The position numbers and the translations under genes were made by a program. This document shows positions 22,931 to 34,718 of a DNA stretch of 64,000 bases, piece by piece. The notes beneath the pieces were generated by a model that saw nothing but the letters and a program-made list of their open reading frames with translations, was not told the DNA's origin and did not search any database. Positions within the stretch are counted from its first letter, which is position 1; each line of letters starts with the position of its first letter. This DNA is from Eopsaltria australis (lineage: Eukaryota; Chordata; Aves; Passeriformes; Petroicidae): positions 558,001 to 622,000 of the forward strand of contig JAVTVJ010001186.1 of the NCBI GenBank assembly GCA_034509425.1, in the 5' to 3' direction.

Positions 22931-25900
22931 ACATGGGAGAGGTTGCTTTAAAACTTTCAATATGATTTAAGCACAAATACTTTTTATATAGGTCAGGAAA
23001 GAGAAATGTAATTTCCCTTAGTTTTGTTTGGTCGAAGTTCTCCATTCTAGCACTTAATTAATGACTCTGGTGAAATGCTTTGAAAACAGCAACGTTTCTA
23101 ACCCCAAATGTGTTGCCAAAATGAGTACTTCCTGGTCATTGTCTATTTTGGAGAGGATGCTGAACACACATGCATGTACTGTTAATAAACTCAAGGAAAC
23201 TATTTTTATGGCTGTGGAAAAAAAGGTATTTCTTCTTCAGTACTTGTCTCTGTCAGTGGTAGCTGTGGGAAATAAAAAAGTGAAATAAGAAATGTGGAAA
23301 GCAAGGGAGAGGAGGGAAGGAAAGCCACACAGGGCTATGCAACATTATCCCACCTGGAACAGTCAGCTTCCCCATTTGGCTTTAACACTTAATTTCTTTT
23401 CTGACATATCCACCCTTGAAATCCAAGCACTCCAAAGACAGCCCACATAAGGACATAAGCACTCAGAATCAAAATGAGGTAGAATAGGGTCCATAACACA
23501 ATCCTCAGATGTTTAACTAATCCAATGACTGCCTGGGTTTTTGCCAGTATTTTTCCCATGGTTTTAAGCTTTCATGTCTCTTACAGCCCAGCCTCTGTCC
23601 CAGTCACTGCAGCCCAGAGGGTACGTACACTCAGAGTTCCCCTTGGTTTTGTTCCAAGTTGCCACTACAATCTGACAACATTGCCATCAAACGTCTCCCT
23701 AGACAAGGGGTAACACACTTCCAGTTGTGTCACAACCTGCTGTCCCCTTCCCCAGGCAGCACCAAATGCATTGCTCCTGCAGCCACTACTGTTAGAAACA
23801 CTTATAATTGTCAGAGCCCCTAATGGCCATAGTTCCAAGTCTTTGTGCTCTCAGACTGCCCTGTCCCCCAGCAAGGCCAGACTTCACATCCTTCCTCTTC
23901 AGCTCTTTTGCTACCAGATCTACAACTCAACAGTGGAAAAAAGTTCACTGACAAGATGCCTACATTGTCTGGAACATTACTCCTAGAAGCCCTTGTCTCA
24001 CCATGGTATCACTCAAGCACACACACGTGGCTGGAGGAGGCTCCAGTAGGAGACACTGCATGGCTGCTACAAGGTCCAGAGGAACTAAAGAATACACCAA
24101 AGATGTTCAAAGATCTTACCCATTACTGGCACATCTTTATTCAGAAAAGAAACTGAAAAAGCTTGTCAAGGCTGTGACAATAATGATTGGATCTGCATGG
24201 CACACAAAGCATAAAATAGTATCAGGCATGAATTTCTTCTGGGTGTCTGGACTAAATCCTCATCCTGACACTTATCTTGCAGTAGGGTGTGCTGATGAGA
24301 GTGATGACAGTGATAAGTTGAAGACACCACAATCAGAGATGAGGTTTCCCTTCTAAGTGAGGATAACAATGATTTTGGTTCTGACACTACAAGAGTCATC
24401 CCTGAAATAACAGTTGGTGAAAGAGCTGATCTGTGCATCCATATCTAAAAGATAATGAAACAAGATGTGGTTATTGAGATCTCAGGTAAGGGTAACAATA
24501 GAACATCAGCTAACAAGTAAGCCATAAATCTCCTATCTAAAATATTTGCTAGGTGCATCACCTATTTTTGAACAGCACAAACACTGCTCACTTAATGTTG
24601 TTCCAGAGACCCACAGCATCTGACAAAACAAACAACTTCCCAGGACTTCTCATTTGGCATTTCTGTTTTCTGCTGGAACACAATGATACTGGCTAAACAT
24701 GAGTCTTGTAAACATTTGCCTGTGGTGTTCTTGCTTTCTATATTTACACAGCCATGTAAATTTTATGTTTTACTTTTGACAGAGAAAACCTGCAGTGACT
24801 TTTATGTTTAATGCATTCATTCTGAAGTTGTTGCTTCACCTACTGCCAATATGCTTATTTTTTTGTTTGAGAACATTAAAACATATTAAGAAAACATGTT
24901 TGCATCATGTAACCTTCACACTGCTGTTACAACATGTTTCAGTGGCCAAGAAAGTGATCAATTCCAAGGTTTTTGATCAGTGAGGTTACTCTGCATTATT
25001 AGAGTGACTTGGCAAGGCCAAGAAAACAGAGCTCAGAAGGCATGAGGATCCCATGTGAAAGTTTGCCAGCCTGGGAGGAAAGAAGCTAAGGTGATGCCAA
25101 GTCACAAATGCTGAATTTGCAAAGCTGGATCATGTTAGCAGGACATGCAACACATGGGAGGAGGAGAACAGCAAAGAGGCTGTTGAGAGCTACATGTGAA
25201 GTTTTAGACTGCTAGTCGCAAACTAGTGTCTTTATTTTAAGCTGGATGCAAACTTTAGAGGGAATTGTTCCTATTGGAGAAAACAAAAAGCAAGTCACAA
25301 AAAATAATAACTAAATGAAATAGAGGACTTGCTTTGAACACTTGCTCCTTGCTAGAGGAACGTAAGAACTTAAATTACTACAAATATTTACCAAAATGAG
25401 CAGTCAAGGATTGTAGCAGAGGTATTAAAATACTCACTGTTTCAAAAATAGATTCCATATGGATCTCATCAAGCTGACAGCCCTAGGAAGAGCAGGTAAT
25501 CCATGCAGTTAGAGAAGAGTTTGAGGGCACTGGGAAGGCAAGAAGCTGATCATAAAAACAGGCTAGAGTTGAGAGAACGCAACCATCCTACTTGTCATGA
25601 CTCAAAAATTATTCTTCTGCCTTAAAAGCTGAAACAGAGAAAGTTGTTGTTTGCTCATGGAATTGTTGCAAGTAGAATATCCCACAAGAATGATTAAAAG
25701 AGAGAAAAAGGCTTTAGCAGTAAATCAGTTTAGCTTTTTTTAAGGAAAGTAATTATTAACTGCAATTGACCTTAAAGCAAGGGTTACATTTTCAAAAAGG
25801 GTCCTTACAAACCTTTTCCTGGCCTACAAAATGCACAGATATTATCTCCAACTTCAACCATCCAATCTGCCAAGCATATAAAATATAGGTGGTGTTTAAA

Positions 25901-28900
25901 ATATAGGAACAGATCGAAGAGCAGTGTCCAGAAGTATCATTTCAATCTGATTCAAAAAAGAATCCTGCATAACCCCAGGTAGACTTCGACTGTGTTTGCC
26001 AGAGCTTGTGGAGGCCTCCTGCAGAAAGAGTCCAAACAAGTAGCAGCTCTTTCAGCTTCTGCTGGAAGATAAAAGGATAGATAGGAATCTCAGTACTAGC
26101 TAGTAAGATTTTTTTAATGATAGATATTTACAGGATTTTTGGAATTTGTACCCCTCCACTCCTCTGCTTTGCCTGTGCTTAACTTCCTATCTGTAATGCA
26201 GAAGTACATTCTGTTTCTTCCTGAAACGTTTAGAAAAGGGAATGAGGTCTTTTAAGGACAGGCAAAGCTAAAAACAGCCATAAAAAAAAAAAAATAAAGA
26301 AAGCTAGAGATTCCTTATGCTGTCTCCAGAGGAAAAGGAAACTTAAAAATTGCTGTGTGTGTCAAAAGTGCAGGTTTAGTCAGGCAAAATGTTCCAGCAG
26401 TAGTATGGAGAGAGACAGACCTTGTAGTAGAACAGACATGTAAATTCATGTCCCAGACCAGAATTTTCTCCTCCTTCAGCAAACAGGAATAGATGGGCAA
26501 TGAAAAGCTTATGCTGTGCCCATTTGCATGGGGCATGGGGCAAATAAGAGAGGAATGAGGCCTGAACGAGATCCCTAGCTAGCAGTCAGGAACTGGAGCT
26601 GTTAGATGTAGTATTTAAATGTAGATCCCTTACTAATAGCCTTAATCCTTAGTCTAGGGGAACAGTGGTAACAGTGATAACATGGTCAAAGAAGCAAAGC
26701 CTGGATGTAGAGGACCAGCTCAAGCACGTCTGCTGGTTACTGCCTTTGCTAAAGCAGAACCTCATGAAAACAAAGCAAGCATGTGAAAAGGAGGTATACA
26801 AAACATGTTCAGGGGGAACAGCTAGTGCCAAATATTTTTCTGTGTTTGAAATGTCACCTGGGCCTGACAGGTGCCTTTGGAAAAAAGCCAGCCAGTCAGA
26901 GCAAAAGCTAATGGCTCCCTGAATCCCTGCTGTGAAACACTGACATTCTAGTAATCTCCATACTTCTCCTTTCTGATGGCTGAAGGAGAACCACATCTTT
27001 CTAAGGCATCAAACCTTGCTCATCTCCTAAATAAACATAGAGCTCCCACAGGCTCTCAGAGGCTGTGATAAGAACACAAGCCCCACAGCCCCTGAGACAC
27101 CCTGCTCCTCCTGACTCCTTCCATTACCCCAAGCTCTTCATCAGCAGAACCCTTTAGCCACGTTGTACTTCTGCCTGCTCTGGAATCTCTCTCTTGGTGA
27201 AGAGACGACAGCCTGTCCTGAGGGTCTGATGTTCAGCTGGTTTTTTTCTGTTTTAAAACTTAGTTCCCTGATCTACCACATTTCCCAGATTCCATGCAAA
27301 TCACCCTCACATCATAGCAAGAGAGTGCTGTAGCTCACTGTAACACTCAGATCCTGGGAGAACGCAAAGAATAAAGGCCGTAAGCTGATCCATGGAGAAA
27401 AAACAGGACCATAGATGTTTTGTAAATGTTACATGGAGTCCTGTTTGCCACTTTTGTTTCCTCAGATAATGAATTGCAAGCATTTCCGCCACATAGAGTT
27501 AGAATATGCTCACCAGGAAGATGGACTAAACTTTCACAAAAATAATAGCACTACCATGAAATACAGATTTTGAGGTAACCCTTTGACCTTGGAAGAAGAA
27601 TTTGTACTGGTGTCTTCAAAGGCCAGAGTAGCATTCACTAGTCTTTGGTCAGCAGCTGAAGTGGAAAAGATAAGCCTGAGCTTTTACTGTAATGTACTTG
27701 TTTAATTGTGTAATTGTAATTGTGTGATTGTGTAACTTGTGTAATTGTTTTCTTGAATCAATGCTGATATGGTCTCTACAGAAATACAGATCAGGGGAGG
27801 TTGGTGTTGGTCTTACTGTGCAGAAAGCAATTTTTCTAAACAAAACTGTGAAGTAAGCAACCCATCAGGGGTCAGGAGAGAGAGGAAAACCATGGAATAG
27901 GTTACTGATAAATGAGAAAATTATTACAAGCAGCTTGCTAGACTTCCAGAACACCAACTGGGAAAGGAAAAATGGAGAAAGAACAAAATTGCTGAATACT
28001 TAGCCAGAGATAAGAAAAAAACACATTAAATAATTACTGTATTTTTATAAAATTATGCTGACCCCTTGCAGATAACTTGCAAAATTAAGGGCTGACTTTG
28101 GTGCCAAAAAGTCCATAGACATTTTGACACAGAAGCTAGAAGGAGCAGGATTTGGTCCATGGATAGTAAGAGAAAAACAGAACCAAGCCAAAGACTATTT
28201 TTTCTTTATTGGCAGATATTTTAAAGGGGAACTAGAGATTAACTGTGTTCACCACTACAGAAAACATTTACTTTCTGAAGGCAGTTGTCCAATACCCTCT
28301 TAAAAAATCAGGATTTCTTTAAAAATATTTCAATTTACTACTGAAGAACATTTGAAACCAAAAATCATCAGTCTTTTCTGAAGATTCAGTCAAAAAGTCA
28401 GATATATAAAATTAAAACATAGTTATTTCCCTTTTCCTGGTGGCAAGTTTTGATTAAAATTTTTACTTCTTATGTGTTCAGTGTCTGGCCTAAAATGTAA
28501 TTATATAAAGATCTGATATTTTGAGACTATGAATATAAAAAGAAAGATTTAAACTCTGTGGCATTCACTGCATTTCCCTGAAGTCTAAAACAAAAAGCAT
28601 ACATCTGACAATCTCAGACTGCAGTAAAGTTCAGTCCTTACATCTATCCAAACCACAGAATCCTTAGTTCTTGCTATTCTTTAGTTCTATTGGGCTGTCA
28701 TTTTTTATGGGAACAAAAAAAGAAAAACCAACCACAACAACAACAAAAAGGGAAAAACACCACCACCAACAACAAAATCACCCCAGGTTTTAGAGTATTT
28801 CATAACAAAATCACTGCTGTTGAAGCCTGAATAAATACATGAAGAGAGCACCTGAAGGAAATATCTGTCATTTAAAGGAAAGACATACGAAAACACGTAA

Positions 28901-29431
28901 CTCATGTTAACCATAGTATGTATTTGGAAAGCTGCTAAGTTTGTGTGGGTGTTTCACTATTACAACACTAGAACTCTCCTTGTGTACATACTAATTATTA
29001 TCCTACTACCTATAAAACAAAATGTTCAGTCTACATCTATCTATTTTACTAGGCTGTGTATGAGTTTGGACCTGATATTCCCAGAACCTCCATCAGTTCT
29101 GAGGTATTCTCTGTGTTTGTAAAATAAACTTGAAGCTGACATGAAACATGGCAATACAACTCCACTGCCAATTCAGCCAGATGTAGTTTTAAAGGGGAGC
29201 AAATCCCAGGACTTGATTTTAAACCACTTGGCTGGTTTTGTTTTGATGCCCACCCACTGAGGCTAGGATGGATGAGGCTAATGGTGTGATCCCCTCTGAG
29301 TGAGCCCTTTGGGAGCCCCCAGCTCCAGTTATCCCTAGCAGTCACTGCATTGCACTTGCAGTGCTGCTGAATTGAATCACAGCCTTGGACAGGAGGCTGC
29401 CTGGGGCTGCAGAACCTTTATTCCCATTGCA

Positions 29432-29456
29432 GTGCTGTGCTGTGCTGTGCTGTGCT
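29432..29456. repeat. Pentanucleotide microsatellite (GTGCT)5
   Basis: Five uninterrupted gtgct units. The tract could be length-polymorphic. Confidence 0.95.
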
Positions 29457-31291
29457 GGAGTGTTCTGTGCAACAGTAAGATACTGGCTTAAGCCCTTATA
29501 GAGACTTGTATGCAGTGGTGGGTAAATCCTTAACTTTCAAAAGGTTTTATGTTGTTTTGAGGTTATAACTTAGCCTTTAGAAAGGAAATCTGCAAGAGTG
29601 CTGCAGCTGAAGTTACGTGTTGCTTTTGAGATGCAGCAGGAGCTGCACCTGCCGCCCCTCCCATGTGATCTGTGCTGTCCAGGGGAAATCCTCCTGTGGC
29701 TCCACATACAGGCACTTGTGCAAACAAGGCTGGTTCCTGAAACCCACGACTAAATAGCACAGCTGCAAACCTGGCTATAGTCAGAGACATATCAAACAAT
29801 GCCAAATGACAGCCTGAAGGCCATAAAACTGAGTCAGTAAGGTACAATCCTGGGCTGTGCCAGCAGTGAGCCCTGTGGGGGCTCTGCTCAGGCAAGGAGG
29901 TGGGGCTGGCAGGTGTGGGGCCATGCTTCCCCAGTGTGGTGATGCAGTGGCAGTGGAGCACCCTCACACCATGGGAAATTCCATAGCACTGGCAATGACA
30001 GCCTGGGACTCAAAAGCACAGCAGAGAATGCAAGGCCAGGTTAGAACATAAAGCAAGTGTGAGGGCCTTTTCTTTTTTCTTTTTTTAAACCAAACAGCTT
30101 TACTTTTCATACAAAAGTATATATCAACTCTGAGGTTTCACAATAAATAGAATCAAACACCCAAAGCATCCTATTAACAGAGTTTAGCCTCAAAGATCTC
30201 CTTGACCACTAAGCACTCCTTGCAATCTCCTAGAAATAGCCCTTGACTGACATGCAAAAGAAGCATGGTAAACCACCACAATAAAGCCACACTGAAATGA
30301 CTTTGTTCCCACACACAGACAAGCTAACAGAAATCAGAAACCTAAAACAGACTGCAAATATTCATTTCTTTACAGCAGTAAGAAAAGATGCTTCAGAGGA
30401 GAGGAGACAGGTAGATCCAGGTTGTAAGGTATGATAAAAGAACTGAACAAAATGTCTAGTGCCCTTGGAATCTATTCATTGGGAGAACTCTTTTCATACA
30501 TTGCATGAGTGATATGCAGCTGTTAAGAGGCTACACTGTCCTCTTCCTCTAACTGCTGTGCCCAGGGGGCTGTTAATGAACAGAGGAGAAGCTCAAAGCT
30601 GATCCAGCTCTACAGAGAACTAGAGTATTTTACACTATGCCCTGACGTTTAGTAACATGGAGAGTCAGCTCTAGGATCTGCTTTTGTTCCTGGGGCATAC
30701 AGTTTTCTCCCTTAAAATTTAATCAGAAATAACTGGCCCTTCTGAACAGCAGGAAACTTTGCTGCTAGCAAAGCCATGCTACACCACCAAGCTCCTGCAG
30801 ACGTTGCAGCCCTGCTGCATGGAGGAGGCCCCCAGCCCTACAAGACAACCTCTTCCTTCTAGGGAGAATGTAGAACAGCATTCCAAGAGCCTCCTTGAGA
30901 TCAGAAGGAAGACCAGTGCACATTTCCATTGCACTTAATTGAAAAAGAAGGGTGACATAACAACAGGGAGGATTATGAGGACATTAAATCATTTTGCATC
31001 AGCTCAGTAAGGGCGAAGTCTCCTTACGGAGCTCTGGGGATCAGAGTAGCCCAGGCAAATCTTCAGGCTTTGAGAGCTTGCCATCCTGACCCTAGGAACT
31101 GTTTTAATGTGATGAACCCTGCACTGAACTGTGTAAAGGGAGTATGCTCTTTAATATACTTCATCTGTCTATTAAGTGTGCTAGCACAGAGCAGGTGTGC
31201 GTGTGCATGTGCATGTGCTAACAGTCAACGACAAAGCACTGTGGTCTCTAATGTTGTAGTGATGCCAGGGATTGTACCAACCCTGCAGAAG

Positions 31292-31296
31292 GATAT
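31292..31296. repeat. Candidate target-site duplication, left copy
   Basis: gatat recurs at 31918-31922 immediately after the right LTR terminus. One extra c (31297) separates it from the tgtcgc terminus. Confidence 0.5.
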
Positions 31297-31297
31297 C

Positions 31298-31917
31298 TGT
31301 CGCAGACACGCCTGCCCGGCCGGTGGTCCTCTGGCAGCAGATCCAGCGTGTGCAACAGTAAGGTCCACTGCCCCTCGGCAGGTCCCTCAGTCGCCGGGAG
31401 TAAAATCCCTGGCTTTGTCTGCTGCTGCCGCCGGTATGGCAACAGTGTCTCTTCTTCGCTGGGGCTGTTAGGGAAGGTTCTTCCCTGAGGGGCCAAATAA
31501 TACAATGACACCAGACCTTTGCAGGAGGGAGCCCAAGGTCGGGAAAGACCCCGAGTACTTGGGACCACAGCTTTTATTGTGAACAGAGTGACCAATCACT
31601 GGGCACCCTGGAGGCGGGATGAGGGAGGGACAAAGAGGTAAGGTCCAATGGGGATGACAAAGGGGAGGAGGAAGGGTTACAGACATAAGCAAGGACCTAC
31701 AACCAACCCAGTATCATAGAAGTTTCTAGAAGCAAGGAGGGGGAAACGGGTGATGGGCAGGTGATCAGCCCTATCCGACCAGGGCGTCCGACCCCTTCAT
31801 GGCCCAGCCTTCTTTCGGGCCCCACCAGCAGGGAGCATCACCCCAGGGGTGTCCCTTCAGGGCTCTGCCAATTCCCAAGGCTTTGATACTGGAAAGGGCA
31901 AAGCAACCACCCCCACA
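31298..31917 (-). mobile_element. ERV-type LTR, minus strand, no internal region
   Basis: On the minus strand the unit starts TGTGGGGG and ends GCGACA. Two CCAAT boxes (plus-strand ccaat at 31645-31649 and 31592-31596) precede a TATA-like AATAAAAG (31571-31578), followed by GTACTCGGGG (31549-31558). The segment GATTGGT...TGTTC...AAGCT...GTACTCGGGG and the downstream TGGGCTCCCTC are shared, with similar spacing, with the LTR at 20.4-21.1 kb, so the two are related families. No internal retroviral sequence adjoins it. I do not see a clean AATAAA downstream of the initiator. CpGs are well retained in the U5-like part (31300-31440). Confidence 0.78.
31571..31579 (-). promoter_or_regulatory. TATA-like box of minus-strand LTR
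   Basis: CAATAAAAG on the minus strand aligns with ttataag of the plus-strand LTR. CCAAT-to-TATA spacing is 14 bp here and about 14-15 bp there. It also spells AATAAA, so a role in polyadenylation cannot be excluded. Confidence 0.55.
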
Positions 31918-31922
31918 GATAT
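31918..31922. repeat. Candidate target-site duplication, right copy
   Basis: gatat directly follows the terminal 'cccccaca' and matches 31292-31296. Confidence 0.5.
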
Positions 31923-32656
31923 GGGCTTCCAGGAACAAAAATTTCCAATGTATTAATATGAAATTACGGGATGACGGGGAATGTCTTCCAAATGATACAT
32001 AGTGCCTTTTTACTAGAGATGAATTTGTGCAAGAGATCTCGGTGTTGTAGAAACCACAGACAATGGGAAAGAGGATGAAATGGAGCTTGTGAAAATGTTG
32101 CCTGTAGCACAAGAATGACAAATGTCCTGGGAAGATATCCTTTAATCAGTCCAGCAAACTTTATTATAATCAAGGTGTAGGCAAATAAAAGGTCCTTCTA
32201 TTCAATAGTGAATCAAAAGAACTTTTCAAATGCTTAGAGGATTTGAGAGGGAAATATTGGTAAATAAGAACTTTTCAGGAGAGGTGGGACTCTCATTACA
32301 TATGGCTGACAACTGGCTTTTGCACTGGGAACAAGGACATAAATTAATTAATTTCTTAATCTGGCACTCCAATTAAATATCATTACCAAAGTCAGCATGA
32401 TTTGTTAATTATATGGTGTGATATCCTACCTTTAAGGGGAAGGGAGCACTCAAGAGCTGTAAACACTTGTGGCCAAAAGAAATTATAGAAGTCAGAGGAT
32501 CCACAAAAAAATTTCTTAATAAGGTGCACATTCAGCATGAGAATTTCTACTCTGATCCCTGACCTACTATATAAATGCATGGCAGAAGGTTTCTTATAAA
32601 GGGGTAAAGAGAAAAGGAAGGGACAGAAAAGAAGAGCTTAATTAAAGATAGGAAGA
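31923..32656. other. Single-copy DNA, no gene recognised
   Basis: Unique AT-rich sequence between the LTR and the microsatellite. Purine content of the plus strand rises from about 32590 towards the repeat. Confidence 0.55.
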
Positions 32657-33109
32657 GACAAAAAAGAGAGAGAGAGAGAATGAGAGGGAAGGAATTCCGG
32701 AAGGAATTCCGGAAGGAAGGAGGAAATTCTGGAAGGAAGGAATTCCGGAAGGAATTCTGGAAGGAAGGAATTCCGGAAGGAAGGAATTCCGAAAGGAATT
32801 CCGGAAGGAAGGAAGGAAGGAAGGAAGGAAGGAAGGAAGGAAGGAAGGAAGGGAAAGGGAAAGGGAAAGGGAAAGGGAAAGGGAAAGGGAAAGGGAAAGG
32901 GAAAGGGAAAGGGAAAGGGAAAGGGAAAGGGAAAGGGAAAGGGAAGGTGCGGAAAGAAAAGAAAAGAAAAGAAAAAAGAAAAGAAAAGAAGAAAAGAAAA
33001 GAAAAGAAAAGAAAAGAAAAGAAAAGAAAAGAAAAGAAAAGAAAAGAAAAGAAAAGAAAAGAAAAGAAAAGAAAAGAAAAGAAAAGAAAAGAAAAGAAAA
33101 GAAAAGAGA
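32657..33109. repeat. Composite polypurine microsatellite (GA, GGAATTCC-type, GGAA, GGGAAA, GAAAA)
   Basis: The plus strand is almost purely purine for about 450 bp and consists of ordered blocks: (GA)n at about 32662-32680; irregular GGAAGGAATTCC units at about 32688-32807; (GGAA)n to about 32850; (GGGAAA)n to about 32945; and (GAAAA)n to about 33105. Each block differs from its neighbour by small unit changes, as if new unit lengths grew out of the edge of the previous array. The long frames across it (144 codons plus, 187 minus) are repeat artefacts rich in KGKG, RKEK, SLSL and FFSF, not genes. Confidence 0.97.
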
Positions 33110-34676
33110 AATGAAATCCCGGTGCTTGTTCTGTACTGTTTTGTGCTTATCTGCAGGGGCTACAACAAAGATGTTTGCCCCAGAAAAGCGCTGCCCTGTG
33201 TCCACGTGGCCCTTTCTGCAGTCACATCTTGTTCCCTCTCATGGTGTGTAAGTGCCAACAATCCTTGGTTGGCTCCATGGCTATCTGGGTGTCAGTGTTT
33301 CAGACAGACCCATCAGTCCCTTATCTTCTTGGCTTCTACCTACGGTACTGACATGCTAACTGTCCTGTCCCAAACTGCCCTAGTAGGAGATTCAGGCAGA
33401 TTTCCTGATATGAAAGGAACATAATATATATCTTTAAGATGCAAAGAAAGGTCTTTAGCAGACTGGGGAAAAAACAGTCTGAGAGAAAGATGTGAGCCTC
33501 AGATTTCTCTTTGATTTTCCCAAGACCTGGTTAAGATATCTCAGTCTTGTTTATGGTTGAATTAGTTTGGCTAGAAAAAACTGATTAAAAATAAAATATA
33601 CCAGTCCAGTCAAGAAATGAAGGTGAATTGTTTTTCCGTTATGAATTCTGGCCTTAAGAGGCAACTGAAACTGGATAAAATTAGGTAGATGTGGGACCTA
33701 GATATCTTAAAACTTGCAGCAAACTAGCCACAAATGAATGGTAGCTCGAAGATTAAAGTTACATTAAAAGTGCTTTTGTTTCACATCTCAGGGTGTGCTT
33801 CTTTCAACTTGCCTTGTCAACTCCATTTCCATTTCTTGGCTAATATGACAAACTGTACAAACTGACAAAAGCCTTATGACTGATGCAACAGTCACAATGG
33901 TAAGCTGCATAATTTTAACTTTTCATTGTTCACTGTGTCCTCATTGTGTTGTACATTATCTGATATACCCTGTGATTGCCTCTGAGCAGGGGCAATAATA
34001 AATTAAATACACAATCTACAAGCACAAAGTACTCTAAAGGAACTAGTTAAATTAGCAGTAAAGGTACAACAACCACAGTACCCTTTAATTCAAAGAAAAA
34101 GTGCTGGTTGCTGTTTCTACAAAACCCCTCAAATTGTCACCAAACATTTGCAAAATATTCCATTCTCAAATTGCTTTGGCAATTGCATTGGAAAATCTCC
34201 GGGGTCAGAGTCTCTGCTAAAGTGGGCAGGGCAGCTGAGCCAAAGCAGCAACATACTTGAGGTCAGGATATCATCTTTGGACGACTATCTCTTTTTGCAG
34301 AAGGGAACCTCCTGCAGCAGGATTTTACAACAACCAGTTTTCTTTATAGATGAATATCAGAAGGAAAGTCAAGCATATGCTGGACTGGCTCTGTGACTGC
34401 TGCCAGAGACTGAACAACGGGTAGTGTTTCTCAATTGGACATGCTAATCCTCCGTACAAAAGCCAGACAAGTATGCTGCGCATTCATAGATTTAGCCTAG
34501 GGGTTTGCTTCAGCAACCTTCTTATAGCATAACTGAAACAACCCAGCTGTGTCCTGGCCTGGAGGGAGCCTAGCCAATAAATTAGAAGTCAGCCTTTTAT
34601 ATTCGTACAGTGAGATTATAGGTATGCAACTTTTGTTTCCACTAGATATGATGGCAGCTTTGGTAAATGCATAAGA

Positions 34677-34718
<42 letters not shown>

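Larger units (their letters stand above)
21068..31291. other. Ten kilobases of single-copy DNA, no gene recognised
   Basis: No coding gene, RNA gene or clear transposable element is seen. Small features within it are a 24-bp tandem duplication (22883-22930), TAATTGTG low complexity at about 27700-27750, an AAC/ACC-rich patch at 28725-28775, and a GTGCT pentamer array (29432-29456). Frames up to about 134 codons occur on both strands without recognisable motifs. Confidence 0.5.

Noticed and set aside
20409..31917. A provirus bounded by the 20.4-kb and 31.3-kb LTRs
   Set aside because: Orientation is inverted, the LTRs differ over most of their length, and the intervening 10 kb has no gag, pol or env.
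32642..33205. 187-codon minus and 144-codon plus open frames
   Set aside because: They are translations of the purine microsatellite (SLSL, FFSF, KGKG repeats), with no independent evidence of coding.
34497..34716. Processed pseudogene ending in the A39 run
   Set aside because: No polyadenylation hexamer at the right distance, no recognisable coding sequence upstream and no flanking duplication.
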